A stretch of 64,000 bases of DNA from Roseovarius mucosus. GTDB taxonomy: Bacteria; Pseudomonadota; Alphaproteobacteria; Rhodobacterales; Rhodobacteraceae. The DNA is taken from positions 3,485,501-3,549,500 of the forward strand of contig NZ_CP020474.1 in assembly GCF_002080415.1 (NCBI RefSeq), written 5' to 3'. Position numbers and translations under genes: made by a program. This document shows, piece after piece, positions 19,748-27,691 of the stretch (its first letter is position 1; each line of letters opens with the position of its first letter). The notes under the pieces are model-generated. The model did no database searches and was not told the origin of the DNA. It saw only the letters and a list, made by a program, of their open reading frames with translations.

Positions 19748-21700
19748 TCAGGCGCCTTTCGGTTCTACGAACATGCGACCGCGCATTTCCATGTGCAGCG
19801 CATGACAGAACCACTGGCAATAATACCAGTAGACCCCCGGCTTGGCCGCCACAAAGGTGGCCGAAGCGGTGGCCTGCGGGGCAAGTTCCATCGCCACGCC
19901 GTGATCGCCCATGCAGAAGCCATGTGTCAGATCGTCGATGTCATCGAGGTTGGTGATGATCACCGTCACCTCATCGCCCTCTTTGACGGTAAAGCTTTCG
20001 ATGCTGAAGGCGGGGGCCACGCTCGACATATAGACACGCACTTTGTTGCCATCGCGAATGATCGTATCGGCCCATTCGTCGATGTTGACCCCGTCCTTTT
20101 CAGCCTGCGCGCGGGCATCAGCCCACATCGGATCGTTACGGTCCCAGGCATTGCGCGGGTTCACGACAGAGCGGTGGACGATGATACTGTCATGCGGTTC
20201 TGCAAAGGTCGGGCTGTCATGCAAGAGCGTCAGGTTGGTGCCGTCCAACGAGAAAAGCTGCTCGTTCTCGGGTTTCAGAGGGCCGACGTTGAGAAAGCGA
20301 TCCTTGGAAAACTTGTTCATCGAGATGAACCACTTACCATCCGCCTCAAGCGTCTCGCCCATGGAGGTGGAGTTGTGGCCAGGCTGGTAATGCACATCCA
20401 CCTTGGAGCGGATCGGATCGACGTTTTCGCCCGCATAGGCCCGCACTGCATCCTCAATGTTCCAAATCACCACCTGACTGTCGAGAAAGAGCGTGGTCAG
20501 CGCGTTGCCCTTGCCGTCAAAGGCGGTGTGAAGTGGTCCGAGGCCCAATTCCGGCTCGGCCACCACGACAGAGCGTGGATCGGCCCCCTCGTAGAACACG
20601 GCATCCAACTTGCGCACGTCGATCACCGAAACAGTAGGCGAGAGTTTTCCGGCGATGCAGAGGTGGATCTTGTCTGGTGCCATGTTGCAGCCATGCGGGT
20701 TGTTTGGCACGGGGATGTAGCGCGTATAGTCCTTGTTCTGGCCTTTGCGCCCGTCGATCACCTTGACGCCGTTCAATTCGATGAAATCGCCCGCCGCGAT
20801 GCCTTTTTCGATTTCGGCAAGGTTGAAGACGACGACGTGATCGCGCTCGGCTTCCGTCATCTCAGGCAGCGAGATACCCATTTCCGAGTTGTAAGAGGTC
20901 GAGAAGGCATACTTGCCGTCGTAATCGGCATCGGTATTGTCAAGGTTGCCCGAGACCATCACCTGCCACGCCACTTCCATCTTGTCCGCGTCGATGGCGG
21001 TGTAGAAGTTCACATATTGCGACGGGTCATCCAGAATTTGGCCGTCATTGACCATCGGGCCCTCATCCTCGCCATTGGCAAAGACATAGTTGGTGCGCGG
21101 CCATTTTTGCGGGCGCAGACCGTGGATCGCCTTGGCATTGGGGATTTCGAGGATCTTGTCAGCCTTCATCACGTCCAGCCGCACACGCGCGACGCGGGTA
21201 TTGGCCTTGTCGTTCATAAAGAGGAAGCGACCGTCATATTTGCCCTCGGTAAAGGACATGTGGACATGGTGCAGGTCGCCGTTGTCATGCACCTTTTTGC
21301 CATTGGCCGCGAGGTAGTTCTTGGTGCGCTCTGACATGCCCTCGGTCAGCACCTTGAGGGATTCATTGGTCTGACCCCAGCCGGTTGCCGAACAGCGGTT
21401 GAACACTGGAATTCGCATGAATTCACGCATCGACGGAATGCCGAGGATACGCACCTCGCCGGTCTGACCCGAAGACCAGAACCCGTAATATTCATCGAGT
21501 TCGCCGGGGGCCAGATGCGATGAGGCCGCAGCCGCTTTGGCAGTGGTCGGCGCGGTTACAGCGGCGGTCGCCACACCGGCGGCCCCACCCAAAAGCGCCA
21601 TGCGCGAGGCACCCATGGCCCCAAGGGCCGCAGCCCCGCCAGCAGTGGCGCCCAACAGGCCCCTGCGGCTGATCCCGGATTTCTTGACATCGTTTGACAT
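19748..21700 (-). CDS. nosZ: Nitrous-oxide reductase, clade I (Tat-exported)
   Basis: Periplasmic homodimeric copper enzyme reducing N2O to N2, the last step of denitrification. The 650-residue precursor has a Tat signal with [16 protein letters not shown], typical of clade I NosZ. The seven-bladed propeller carries CuZ histidines, including [22 protein letters not shown] and FAEPHDSI. The C-terminal cupredoxin domain has the CuA ligands in LTHGFCM and [14 protein letters not shown] (Cys, Trp, Cys, His, Met). All recognisable ligands are present, so the enzyme should be functional. Shine-Dalgarno AAGGAC precedes the ATG. Second structural gene after nosR. Confidence 0.98.
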   Translation of the reverse strand: MSNDVKKSGISRRGLLGATAGGAAALGAMGASRMALLGGAAGVATAAVTAPTTAKAAAASSHLAPGELDEYYGFWSSGQTGEVRILGIPSMREFMRIPVFNRCSATGWGQTNESLKVLTEGMSERTKNYLAANGKKVHDNGDLHHVHMSFTEGKYDGRFLFMNDKANTRVARVRLDVMKADKILEIPNAKAIHGLRPQKWPRTNYVFANGEDEGPMVNDGQILDDPSQYVNFYTAIDADKMEVAWQVMVSGNLDNTDADYDGKYAFSTSYNSEMGISLPEMTEAERDHVVVFNLAEIEKGIAAGDFIELNGVKVIDGRKGQNKDYTRYIPVPNNPHGCNMAPDKIHLCIAGKLSPTVSVIDVRKLDAVFYEGADPRSVVVAEPELGLGPLHTAFDGKGNALTTLFLDSQVVIWNIEDAVRAYAGENVDPIRSKVDVHYQPGHNSTSMGETLEADGKWFISMNKFSKDRFLNVGPLKPENEQLFSLDGTNLTLLHDSPTFAEPHDSIIVHRSVVNPRNAWDRNDPMWADARAQAEKDGVNIDEWADTIIRDGNKVRVYMSSVAPAFSIESFTVKEGDEVTVIITNLDDIDDLTHGFCMGDHGVAMELAPQATASATFVAAKPGVYWYYCQWFCHALHMEMRGRMFVEPKGA

Positions 21701-21702
21701 GA

Positions 21703-23931
21703 TTATTGTCCTTTCTTCATGTTGGGGTGGTTTGCGATCATCCGGTCCAGCGCTGCTGCGCTTTCAGAGGCGCTCTTGCGGCGCTTCACGTTCTTGATGA
21801 CGACCGGACATTTGGCTTCCGACTGGTAGAGGACCTGACAGTGCAGACAGTTCAGGCACTCGTTCGGGTTGATCTCGCCAGTGGGATGGATGGCCTGAAC
21901 CATGCATTCATGGGCGCAGGTCTGGCAGGGGTTGCCGCATTCGCGGTAGCGCTTGAGCCAATCGAACATGCGCAGGCGGGCAGGGATCGCGAGTGCGGCA
22001 CCAAGCGGGCAGAGGTAGCGGCAGTAGAACCGCTCGACAAAGAGGCCTGCCGCCAAAAGGGCCAATGCATAGGCGACAAAGGGCCAGGCACGCGCGAATT
22101 TGAGCACGATGGCGGTTTTGAACGGCTCGATCTCGGCCAGATGTTCGGCCTGTTCGATCGAGGCCAATGAGACCCCGAAAAGGCCAAGAAAGATCATGTA
22201 TTTGATCGGCCAGAGGCGTTCATGCAGGCCCCAAGGCAGGGTCCATTGCGGCACGCCCAGTTTGCGCGCGATGCGATTTGTCAGCTCTTGCAGCGCGCCG
22301 AAGGGGCAAAGCCAGCCGCAATAGGCCCCGCGCCCCCAAAAGATCAGCGCGGCGGCGACAGCGAACCACAGGATAAAGGTCAGCGGATCAAGCAAAAACG
22401 CCTGCCAGCTGAAATCCGAGGTCAGCGCGCCAAAGAGCGCCATGAGGTTGACGACCGACAGCTGCGCATTGGCATACCAGCCCAGAAAGACCAGCGTGAC
22501 GGTGAGAAATCCCATGCGGAACCAGGTTGTGACCCGTTCGGAGCGCACCAGAAAGCTTTGAAAGAAGAACGCGAGCGTGAGAACTGTCAGCATCACGCCA
22601 AGGCCCACGATTTCGACGGTCTTGTCGCGCCAGATCCGGGACCAGAGGGCGGTTTGCGCGGCGCTCTCGCTTGCGGTCTCTTGCGCCAGCGGCGGTGCTG
22701 GTGTCGGGGCGGCCACCGGGCGCAGGTAGGCGGCCGGCAACTGATAGCCCAGATCGAAGGTGGTAAAGACCCTCTCGATGGCCGCGACATCGCGCTGCGC
22801 CAAAAGTTGCAGGCGCCACGGCTCTGCGGGGTCAAAGCCAGCATCGGCGGGGATTTTGAAGATGTCCATTTCCGAGAGCGCGGGCGCGCCATCGGCCATG
22901 ATCTCGCCCACGCGGCGGTGGCCCCGGTCGCGGAACCGCACGGAATCTTCGCCCTGCACCAGAATGATGCGATCAAACACCCCGCCCCGCACATAGCCCG
23001 ACCCCTTGAAGGAATAGAGACCACGGGCGGCGACCAGAATGGCGTGTTCCCCCTCGTCCAGCCAGTCGGCGAGATTGGCGAATTCCGCCTCGCCCAGCAG
23101 TTGCCGCCCGATGGCAGGCACGCTGATGAGTGTGGCATACATGTCGATATAGGTGTCGTCCTCGGGCGCGGTGATCGGGCGGGCAGCGGCGCGGGGATCA
23201 TCCATCGCGGCAAAGGCGGCGTTGACTTGCCCCACATCCAGCGACATGCGGCGCAGCGTGCCATCGCCGGTCAGGGTAAACCAATCGCTGGCCGCCTGCG
23301 CATCAGGGTTCAGCTCGAATGTTGGGCCGGTGTGGGCCGCGAGTGGCGCAAGCCCCCCCAGCCCTAGCGCGCGGGCGACACGGATGCCCGAACGGGTGAT
23401 CGAATCGTCGATCACCATGATCGTGACCGTCGCGCCCGAGATGATGTCGAGCTCATGCCCCGATCCGCCTGCTTCGGCCTCGGCCACCAGATCAAGGCCC
23501 ACGAAATCCGCAACCAGTTTGGATACCTTGGCCTCGGGGATACCGATGAGGACAATGGGTTCTGAATGTTTGACCAGCTTTACGCCGGTCAGCTTGGCAT
23601 CCAGTCCGACGGCGACCATCACATGGATGGGCTTGCCGGAATAGCCGGTGGTGCCCACGAAATCGGACGTGATGAAAGCCCAGCCAATTGTTTCTCCGCC
23701 ACGCAGCACCGGGGCCACGGGCAAGTCGCTGCGCATTGCGCCATAGCTGTCTGCACCCTCGACCAGCGTCGCGGCGGGCACTTTGGCCAGATATGTTTCA
23801 AGATAGGGGGATTGCGCCTGAACCGCCGGGGCCAAAACCAGCAGAGCGATCCAGAAGGCGGCGATACGTGCCAAAAGGCCGAACGCGCGCAGGCGCAAGA
23901 AGAGAGCAAGGGGCATCAGGGGGTCTTTCAT
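21703..23931 (-). CDS. nosR: NosR membrane flavo-iron-sulfur protein
   Basis: Inner-membrane electron donor and regulator for N2O reduction, 742 residues. After a signal/first helix, the periplasmic FMN-binding domain contains SGATVTIMV near residue 170, the flavinylation site used by NosX. Several transmembrane helices follow from about residue 435. The C-terminal cytoplasmic part has polyferredoxin motifs: [33 protein letters not shown] and [12 protein letters not shown]. This is the full-length NosR layout. It overlaps the preceding small gene by 4 bp (ATGA). Confidence 0.96.
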   Translation of the reverse strand: MKDPLMPLALFLRLRAFGLLARIAAFWIALLVLAPAVQAQSPYLETYLAKVPAATLVEGADSYGAMRSDLPVAPVLRGGETIGWAFITSDFVGTTGYSGKPIHVMVAVGLDAKLTGVKLVKHSEPIVLIGIPEAKVSKLVADFVGLDLVAEAEAGGSGHELDIISGATVTIMVIDDSITRSGIRVARALGLGGLAPLAAHTGPTFELNPDAQAASDWFTLTGDGTLRRMSLDVGQVNAAFAAMDDPRAAARPITAPEDDTYIDMYATLISVPAIGRQLLGEAEFANLADWLDEGEHAILVAARGLYSFKGSGYVRGGVFDRIILVQGEDSVRFRDRGHRRVGEIMADGAPALSEMDIFKIPADAGFDPAEPWRLQLLAQRDVAAIERVFTTFDLGYQLPAAYLRPVAAPTPAPPLAQETASESAAQTALWSRIWRDKTVEIVGLGVMLTVLTLAFFFQSFLVRSERVTTWFRMGFLTVTLVFLGWYANAQLSVVNLMALFGALTSDFSWQAFLLDPLTFILWFAVAAALIFWGRGAYCGWLCPFGALQELTNRIARKLGVPQWTLPWGLHERLWPIKYMIFLGLFGVSLASIEQAEHLAEIEPFKTAIVLKFARAWPFVAYALALLAAGLFVERFYCRYLCPLGAALAIPARLRMFDWLKRYRECGNPCQTCAHECMVQAIHPTGEINPNECLNCLHCQVLYQSEAKCPVVIKNVKRRKSASESAAALDRMIANHPNMKKGQ

Positions 23932-24314
23932 GCTGTCGCCTTTGCCGCCGGGGGTGCGCGGCTTTGAGCGGTCAGGATCATTTCGGGATGATGCAGGTCT
24001 GCGCCGGGCTGATCCCGGTCAGCAGCCGTCACGCGCTGCGCGCCAAGCTCGAACTCTGCGGTGAGCAAGACGTGAGAGCCGGTCTGCAAACACTCGTCGC
24101 AAAGTATCTTTTCGCAATGCGGCAGGTTTACCGGCGTGCCATCGCGGGCAAGATGCACGGTTTTCTCACCCTCGGCCCCCGCGCAGATCACCATCTGCGT
24201 CAGAGTGGCCTTGAACGCGGCAAGACCTGCTGCCCGGCCCGCAGTCAAAGCGCCCAACGCCAAGGAGAGCGCAAGGAGGCTGGTCAGCAGAAAGAGGGCG
24301 TATTTCCGTATCAT
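23928..24314 (-). CDS. nosC: NosC-like small Cys-rich exported protein
   Basis: A 128-residue protein of unknown function that leads the operon, as nosC does in Paracoccus denitrificans (nosCRZDFYLX). The N-terminus is a signal or anchor helix (YALFLLTSLLALSLALGALT). The exported part has four cysteines: Cys44 in VICAG, then Cys67, Cys72 and Cys75 in HCEKILCDEC. That cluster could bind copper or another metal, or act in thiol redox; this is inference. It overlaps nosR by 4 bp. The start lies only about 41 bp from the centre of the FNR-type box, leaving little room for a leader. The symbol rests on position and the Cys pattern. Confidence 0.6.
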   Translation of the reverse strand: MIRKYALFLLTSLLALSLALGALTAGRAAGLAAFKATLTQMVICAGAEGEKTVHLARDGTPVNLPHCEKILCDECLQTGSHVLLTAEFELGAQRVTAADRDQPGADLHHPEMILTAQSRAPPAAKATA

Positions 24315-24348
24315 TGGGCCAGCATGTCGTGAGTCGCAGAGCCCGACC

Positions 24349-24362
24349 TTGATATGGGTCAA
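24349..24362. promoter_or_regulatory. FNR/NNR-type box (TTGAT-ATGG-GTCAA)
   Basis: TTGATATGGGTCAA at 24349-24362 matches the FNR/NnrR/DNR consensus TTGAT-N4-ATCAA at nine of ten positions. It lies between the nos operon (minus) and the NsrR-like gene (plus). Centred at 24355.5, it is 41.5 bp from the nosC start codon and 98 bp from the nsrR start, so it most likely activates the nos operon under low oxygen or nitric oxide. Confidence 0.7.
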
Positions 24363-24404
24363 ATGAAATAACTCTTTTGTGATGAGACGTGACAAGCTGA
24401 CCAC

Positions 24405-24448
24405 TTGCCAATTCAAAATCTTTCAGAATTATGTTAGTTAGCTGGAGG
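24405..24448 (+). promoter_or_regulatory. nsrR: Candidate promoter and operator of the NsrR-like gene
   Basis: TTGCCA at 24405-24410 and TATGTT at 24430-24435 could be -35 and -10 hexamers (19-bp spacer, slightly long). Between them AATTC (24410-24414) and GAATT (24426-24430) form an inverted repeat of 21 bp, a reasonable site for autorepression. GGAGG at 24444-24448 is the ribosome site. Confidence 0.4.
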
Positions 24449-24453
24449 CCGTT

Positions 24454-24924
24454 ATGCGTCTAACTAAGTTTACAGATTATTCTCTGCGTGTTCTGCTTTA
24501 CGCCGCAACCTTGAAACCCGGTGAATTGACCACCATCGAGGAGACGGCAAAGCTCTATGACATCTCTCGCGCACATCTCAAGAAAGTGGTGTTGCAACTG
24601 ATCCATGAGGGGTTTCTGGAGGGGATCCGCGGCCGCAGCGGCGGCTTTCGGTTGGCGCGTTCCCCCGCTGAAATCAACCTTGGGCAGGTGGTGCGCAAGA
24701 TGGAGCCTGAGTTCGCTCTGGCCGAGTGTTTTTCTCCAGACAATGCCTGTCGGGTCACCAAAGGCTGTCGGCTGCCCATCGTGCTCAACCTCGCCCTGAC
24801 CAATTTCCTCAACACTTTTGACGATTTCACACTGGCGGACCTCGCAATTTCTCCGCGCTATTTCGAGACACCGAAGCTGGATCAATATCCACGACGTGGG
24901 CCACATCTCGCGGATTCGGTCTGA
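24454..24924 (+). CDS. nsrR: Rrf2-family regulator, NsrR-type
   Basis: Iron-sulfur DNA-binding regulator of 156 residues. The N-terminus RLTKFTDYSLRVLLYAATL and the wing IRGRSGGFRLAR are typical of NsrR. Three cluster-ligand cysteines occur at 92, 99 and 105 (ECFSPDNAC, then KGCRL). Near the C-terminus, FDDFTLADL matches the NsrR pattern. NsrR senses nitric oxide through its cluster and derepresses NO-detoxifying genes, which fits its position divergent from a denitrification operon. IscR or RirA roles are less likely from the sequence pattern. Confidence 0.85.
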   Translation: MRLTKFTDYSLRVLLYAATLKPGELTTIEETAKLYDISRAHLKKVVLQLIHEGFLEGIRGRSGGFRLARSPAEINLGQVVRKMEPEFALAECFSPDNACRVTKGCRLPIVLNLALTNFLNTFDDFTLADLAISPRYFETPKLDQYPRRGPHLADSV

Positions 24925-25008
24925 CGCCGGTCCGCCACGCGCGGCCCCTTGGCCTCGGCGTCATCTGCGTTTATCACAAACCTCTCAGATCATCCGAGGG
25001 GGCCCAGA

Positions 25009-27336
25009 GTGACAGACACAGCCGAGCGTATCGCCCGTATAATCGCCACTGAAATCGACGCGCGCCCAAATCAAGTGGTTGCCGCAGTGGGGCTGCTTGA
25101 TGGCGGTGCGACGGTGCCCTTTGTTGCGCGCTACCGCAAAGAGGTGACGGGTGGCCTTGATGATACGCAACTGCGCAATCTGGCTGAGCGACTGACGTAT
25201 CTGCGCGAGTTAGAGGCGCGGCGTGTGGCGATCCTGAATTCCATCAAGGATCAGGGCAAGCTGACAGAGCCGCTGGCCCGCTCTATCGCCGGGGCCGAAA
25301 CCAAGGCGGTGCTCGAGGATATCTATCTGCCCTTCAAGCCCAAGCGCCGCACCAAGGCGATGATCGCACGCGAAAACGGGTTAGAGTCACTTTTGCGCAG
25401 GATTTTGGCTGAGCGGTCTGCGGTGCCCGAGGATTTGGCCGCAGGATACCTGAGCGAGAGCGTGGCAACGGTGAAAGAGGCGCTTGAAGGCGCACGCGAC
25501 ATTCTGGCCGAGGAATTGACCGAGAATGCCACCCTCTTGGGCCGTTTGCGCGAGTTCATGCGCGCAGAAGCGGTGATCAGCGCTCGTGTGCTGCCGGGCA
25601 AGGAAGAGGCGGGGGCCAAGTTCTCGGATTACTTCGATCATCGAGAGCCTTGGGCAAAGATTCCCGCGCATCGCGCCTTGGCGATTCTGCGGGCCGCCAA
25701 GGAAGAGATTGTGACGCTCGATATTGCCCCCGATCCTGACACCGGCGCGCTGCGGGCCGTGGGTATGATCGAGGCGACGATTGGCATTCCCGGTAACGCG
25801 CCCGGTGATATCTGGCTGCGCAGCGTTGCCGCTTGGACCTGGCGGGTCAAGCTGAGCCTGTCGATGTATGTCGATCTGATGGGCGAATTGCGCAACCGCG
25901 CCCATGACGAGGCGATCACCGTGTTTGCGCGCAACCTCAAGGATTTGCTGTTGGCTGCCCCTGCTGGACCACGCCCAACCTTGGGTCTGGATCCAGGTAT
26001 CCGTACTGGTGTCAAGGCTGCGGTGGTGGATGCCACAGGCAAGCTGATCGAGACTGCAACGCTCTATCCGTTCCAGCCCAAGAACGATTTGCGCGGCGCG
26101 CAGGTGGCTGTGCTGGAGATGGTGCGCAAACATGGCGTCGAATTGATCGCCATCGGCAATGGCACTGCCAGCCGCGAAACCGAGCGTATGGTGGCGGAGG
26201 CGCTAAAGCTCTTGCCGCAGGGGGCCAAGCGCCCGATGAGCGTGATCGTGTCCGAGGCCGGGGCGTCGGTCTATTCCGCCTCGGAACTGGCGGCCAAGGA
26301 GTTTCCGGGGCTCGATGTCAGCTTGCGCGGTGCGGTGTCGATTGCGCGACGGCTGCAGGATCCGTTGGCCGAACTGGTCAAGATCACGCCGCAATCCATC
26401 GGCGTGGGACAGTATCAGCATGATGTCGATCAGCGGCGTCTGGTGCAGGCGCTGGATGCCGTGGTCGAGGATGCGGTGAACGCGGTTGGTGTCGATCTCA
26501 ATATGGCGTCGGCGCCGCTACTTGCCCGCGTGGCGGGGCTGGGGGCGTCCTTGGCGCAGGCCATTGTGGCGCATCGTGACGCTGAGGGCGCATTTCCGTC
26601 GCGCAAGGCACTGCTCAAAGTGGCGGGGCTGGGCCCCAAGGCGTTCGAGCAATGCGCCGGGTTCTTGCGTATCCGGGATAGTGCGGAACCTCTGGATGCC
26701 ACCTCGGTTCACCCGGAGGCTTATGGCGTGGCGCGCCGGATCGTGCAGGCCTGTGGCCGCGACATTCGCGCCATCATGGGCACGCCCGAGGCGCTAAACG
26801 GTCTGCGGGCCGAGGATTTCGTGGATGACAAATTCGGTCTGCCCACGGCTCGAGACATTCTGACAGAGCTGGAGAAACCCGGCCGCGATCCGCGCCCAAG
26901 CTTTGTCACCGCGCGATTTGCCGATGGGGTGGACGATATCAAAGATCTCAAACCCGGTATGCTGATGGAGGGCACAGTGACGAATGTCGCGGCCTTTGGC
27001 GCGTTTGTCGACATTGGCGTGCATCAGGACGGGCTGGTGCATGTCAGCCAATTGGCCGATCGGTTCGTCAAGGACCCGCATGAGGTGGTCAAGGCGGGCG
27101 ATGTGGTCAAGGTGCGCGTGACAGAGGTTGATGTTGCGCGCAAACGCATCGGCCTGAGCATGCGCAAAGACGGCGCTGCGCCCGAGACGCGCGCCAAGGA
27201 CGCGCCAGTGGCGGCCAGAACTGCGAAGTCCGGCAAACCTGCCAGCGCGCCGGTGCGGCCACCAAAATCTGAGCCGCAGGCCACGCAAGGGGCCCTGGGC
27301 GATGCCCTTCGCGCAGCTCTGCGGGGCAAAACCTAA
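25009..27336 (+). CDS. tex: Tex-family RNA-binding transcription accessory protein
   Basis: Cytoplasmic nucleic-acid-binding protein of 775 residues, the usual Tex length. Order: N-terminal helical Tex domain with VPFVARYRKEVTGGLDD, a YqgF/RNase H-like domain (LGLDPGIRTGVKAAVVD), helix-hairpin-helix motifs (LLARVAGLGASLAQAIV, LLKVAGLGPKAFEQCAGF), and an S1 RNA-binding domain near residues 635-705 (GTVTNVAAFGAFVDIGVHQDG), then a low-complexity Ala/Pro/Lys tail. The GTG at 25009 after a GAGGGGG ribosome site gives the canonical N-terminus. It is the last ordinary core gene before the glycan region. Confidence 0.95.
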   Translation: MTDTAERIARIIATEIDARPNQVVAAVGLLDGGATVPFVARYRKEVTGGLDDTQLRNLAERLTYLRELEARRVAILNSIKDQGKLTEPLARSIAGAETKAVLEDIYLPFKPKRRTKAMIARENGLESLLRRILAERSAVPEDLAAGYLSESVATVKEALEGARDILAEELTENATLLGRLREFMRAEAVISARVLPGKEEAGAKFSDYFDHREPWAKIPAHRALAILRAAKEEIVTLDIAPDPDTGALRAVGMIEATIGIPGNAPGDIWLRSVAAWTWRVKLSLSMYVDLMGELRNRAHDEAITVFARNLKDLLLAAPAGPRPTLGLDPGIRTGVKAAVVDATGKLIETATLYPFQPKNDLRGAQVAVLEMVRKHGVELIAIGNGTASRETERMVAEALKLLPQGAKRPMSVIVSEAGASVYSASELAAKEFPGLDVSLRGAVSIARRLQDPLAELVKITPQSIGVGQYQHDVDQRRLVQALDAVVEDAVNAVGVDLNMASAPLLARVAGLGASLAQAIVAHRDAEGAFPSRKALLKVAGLGPKAFEQCAGFLRIRDSAEPLDATSVHPEAYGVARRIVQACGRDIRAIMGTPEALNGLRAEDFVDDKFGLPTARDILTELEKPGRDPRPSFVTARFADGVDDIKDLKPGMLMEGTVTNVAAFGAFVDIGVHQDGLVHVSQLADRFVKDPHEVVKAGDVVKVRVTEVDVARKRIGLSMRKDGAAPETRAKDAPVAARTAKSGKPASAPVRPPKSEPQATQGALGDALRAALRGKT

Positions 27337-27521
27337 CCTTCGGTTTGGATTGGGTGGCGTAAGGTCATTGCCTAAATGTAAGTGGCAGACGCATCGGGAA
27401 TTCTCCGTATGTGTCTGTTTTCATTAATTGTGTATGAGTTTGCGAGACCTGAGTGTCGCAGATGTGGGTATTCCCATGCTGCTGATAGATCGGCTGGTGG
27501 TGGCATGGATGGGGGCAGCAA

Positions 27522-27691
27522 ATGCCCGAACCCACACCAGAACTGACGGCGCTTCAGATCAAGACATTGTCTGCGTCAGGCCGAAATGTGGGTGGTTGCG
27601 GCAATGGCCTTGACCAGACTATCCCAGAGACCGGCGCGCGATCATGGATACTGCGCGCCACCGTCGATTTTTGGACGTATCGCTGGGCGGT
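27522..27691 (+). pseudogene. Remnant of a tyrosine-recombinase (phage/island integrase) N-terminus
   Basis: The frame from 27522 reads ELTALQIKTLSASGR, GGCGNGLDQTIPETG, ARSWILRATV, which closely follows the Arm DNA-binding (DUF4102-type) N-terminus of P4-like island integrases (pattern LTALxVKxL, GxGLYLxV, GSRSWVLR). At about 27666 similarity moves to another frame (RRFLDVSLGG, like the RRxIGLGG segment), then stops, so the gene is frameshifted and lacks its catalytic domain. It overlaps the 3' end of the convergent TPR/GT gene. The 185 bp between tex and this remnant hold nothing else recognisable. Confidence 0.6.

Noticed and set aside
19283..21334. A 683-codon open frame on the plus strand, opposite nosD and nosZ.
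   Set aside because: It is antisense to two well-supported genes, its translation is rich in His/Val/Arg without domains, and such frames are normal in GC-rich DNA.
22222..23367. A 381-codon plus-strand frame opposite nosR.
   Set aside because: It is a composition-driven mirror of nosR, with no ribosome site and no domain.
27337..27521. A direct repeat of the tRNA-Ser 3' end as an attachment site beside the integrase remnant.
   Set aside because: I looked for TTCGAATCCC-type sequence in both orientations and saw none.
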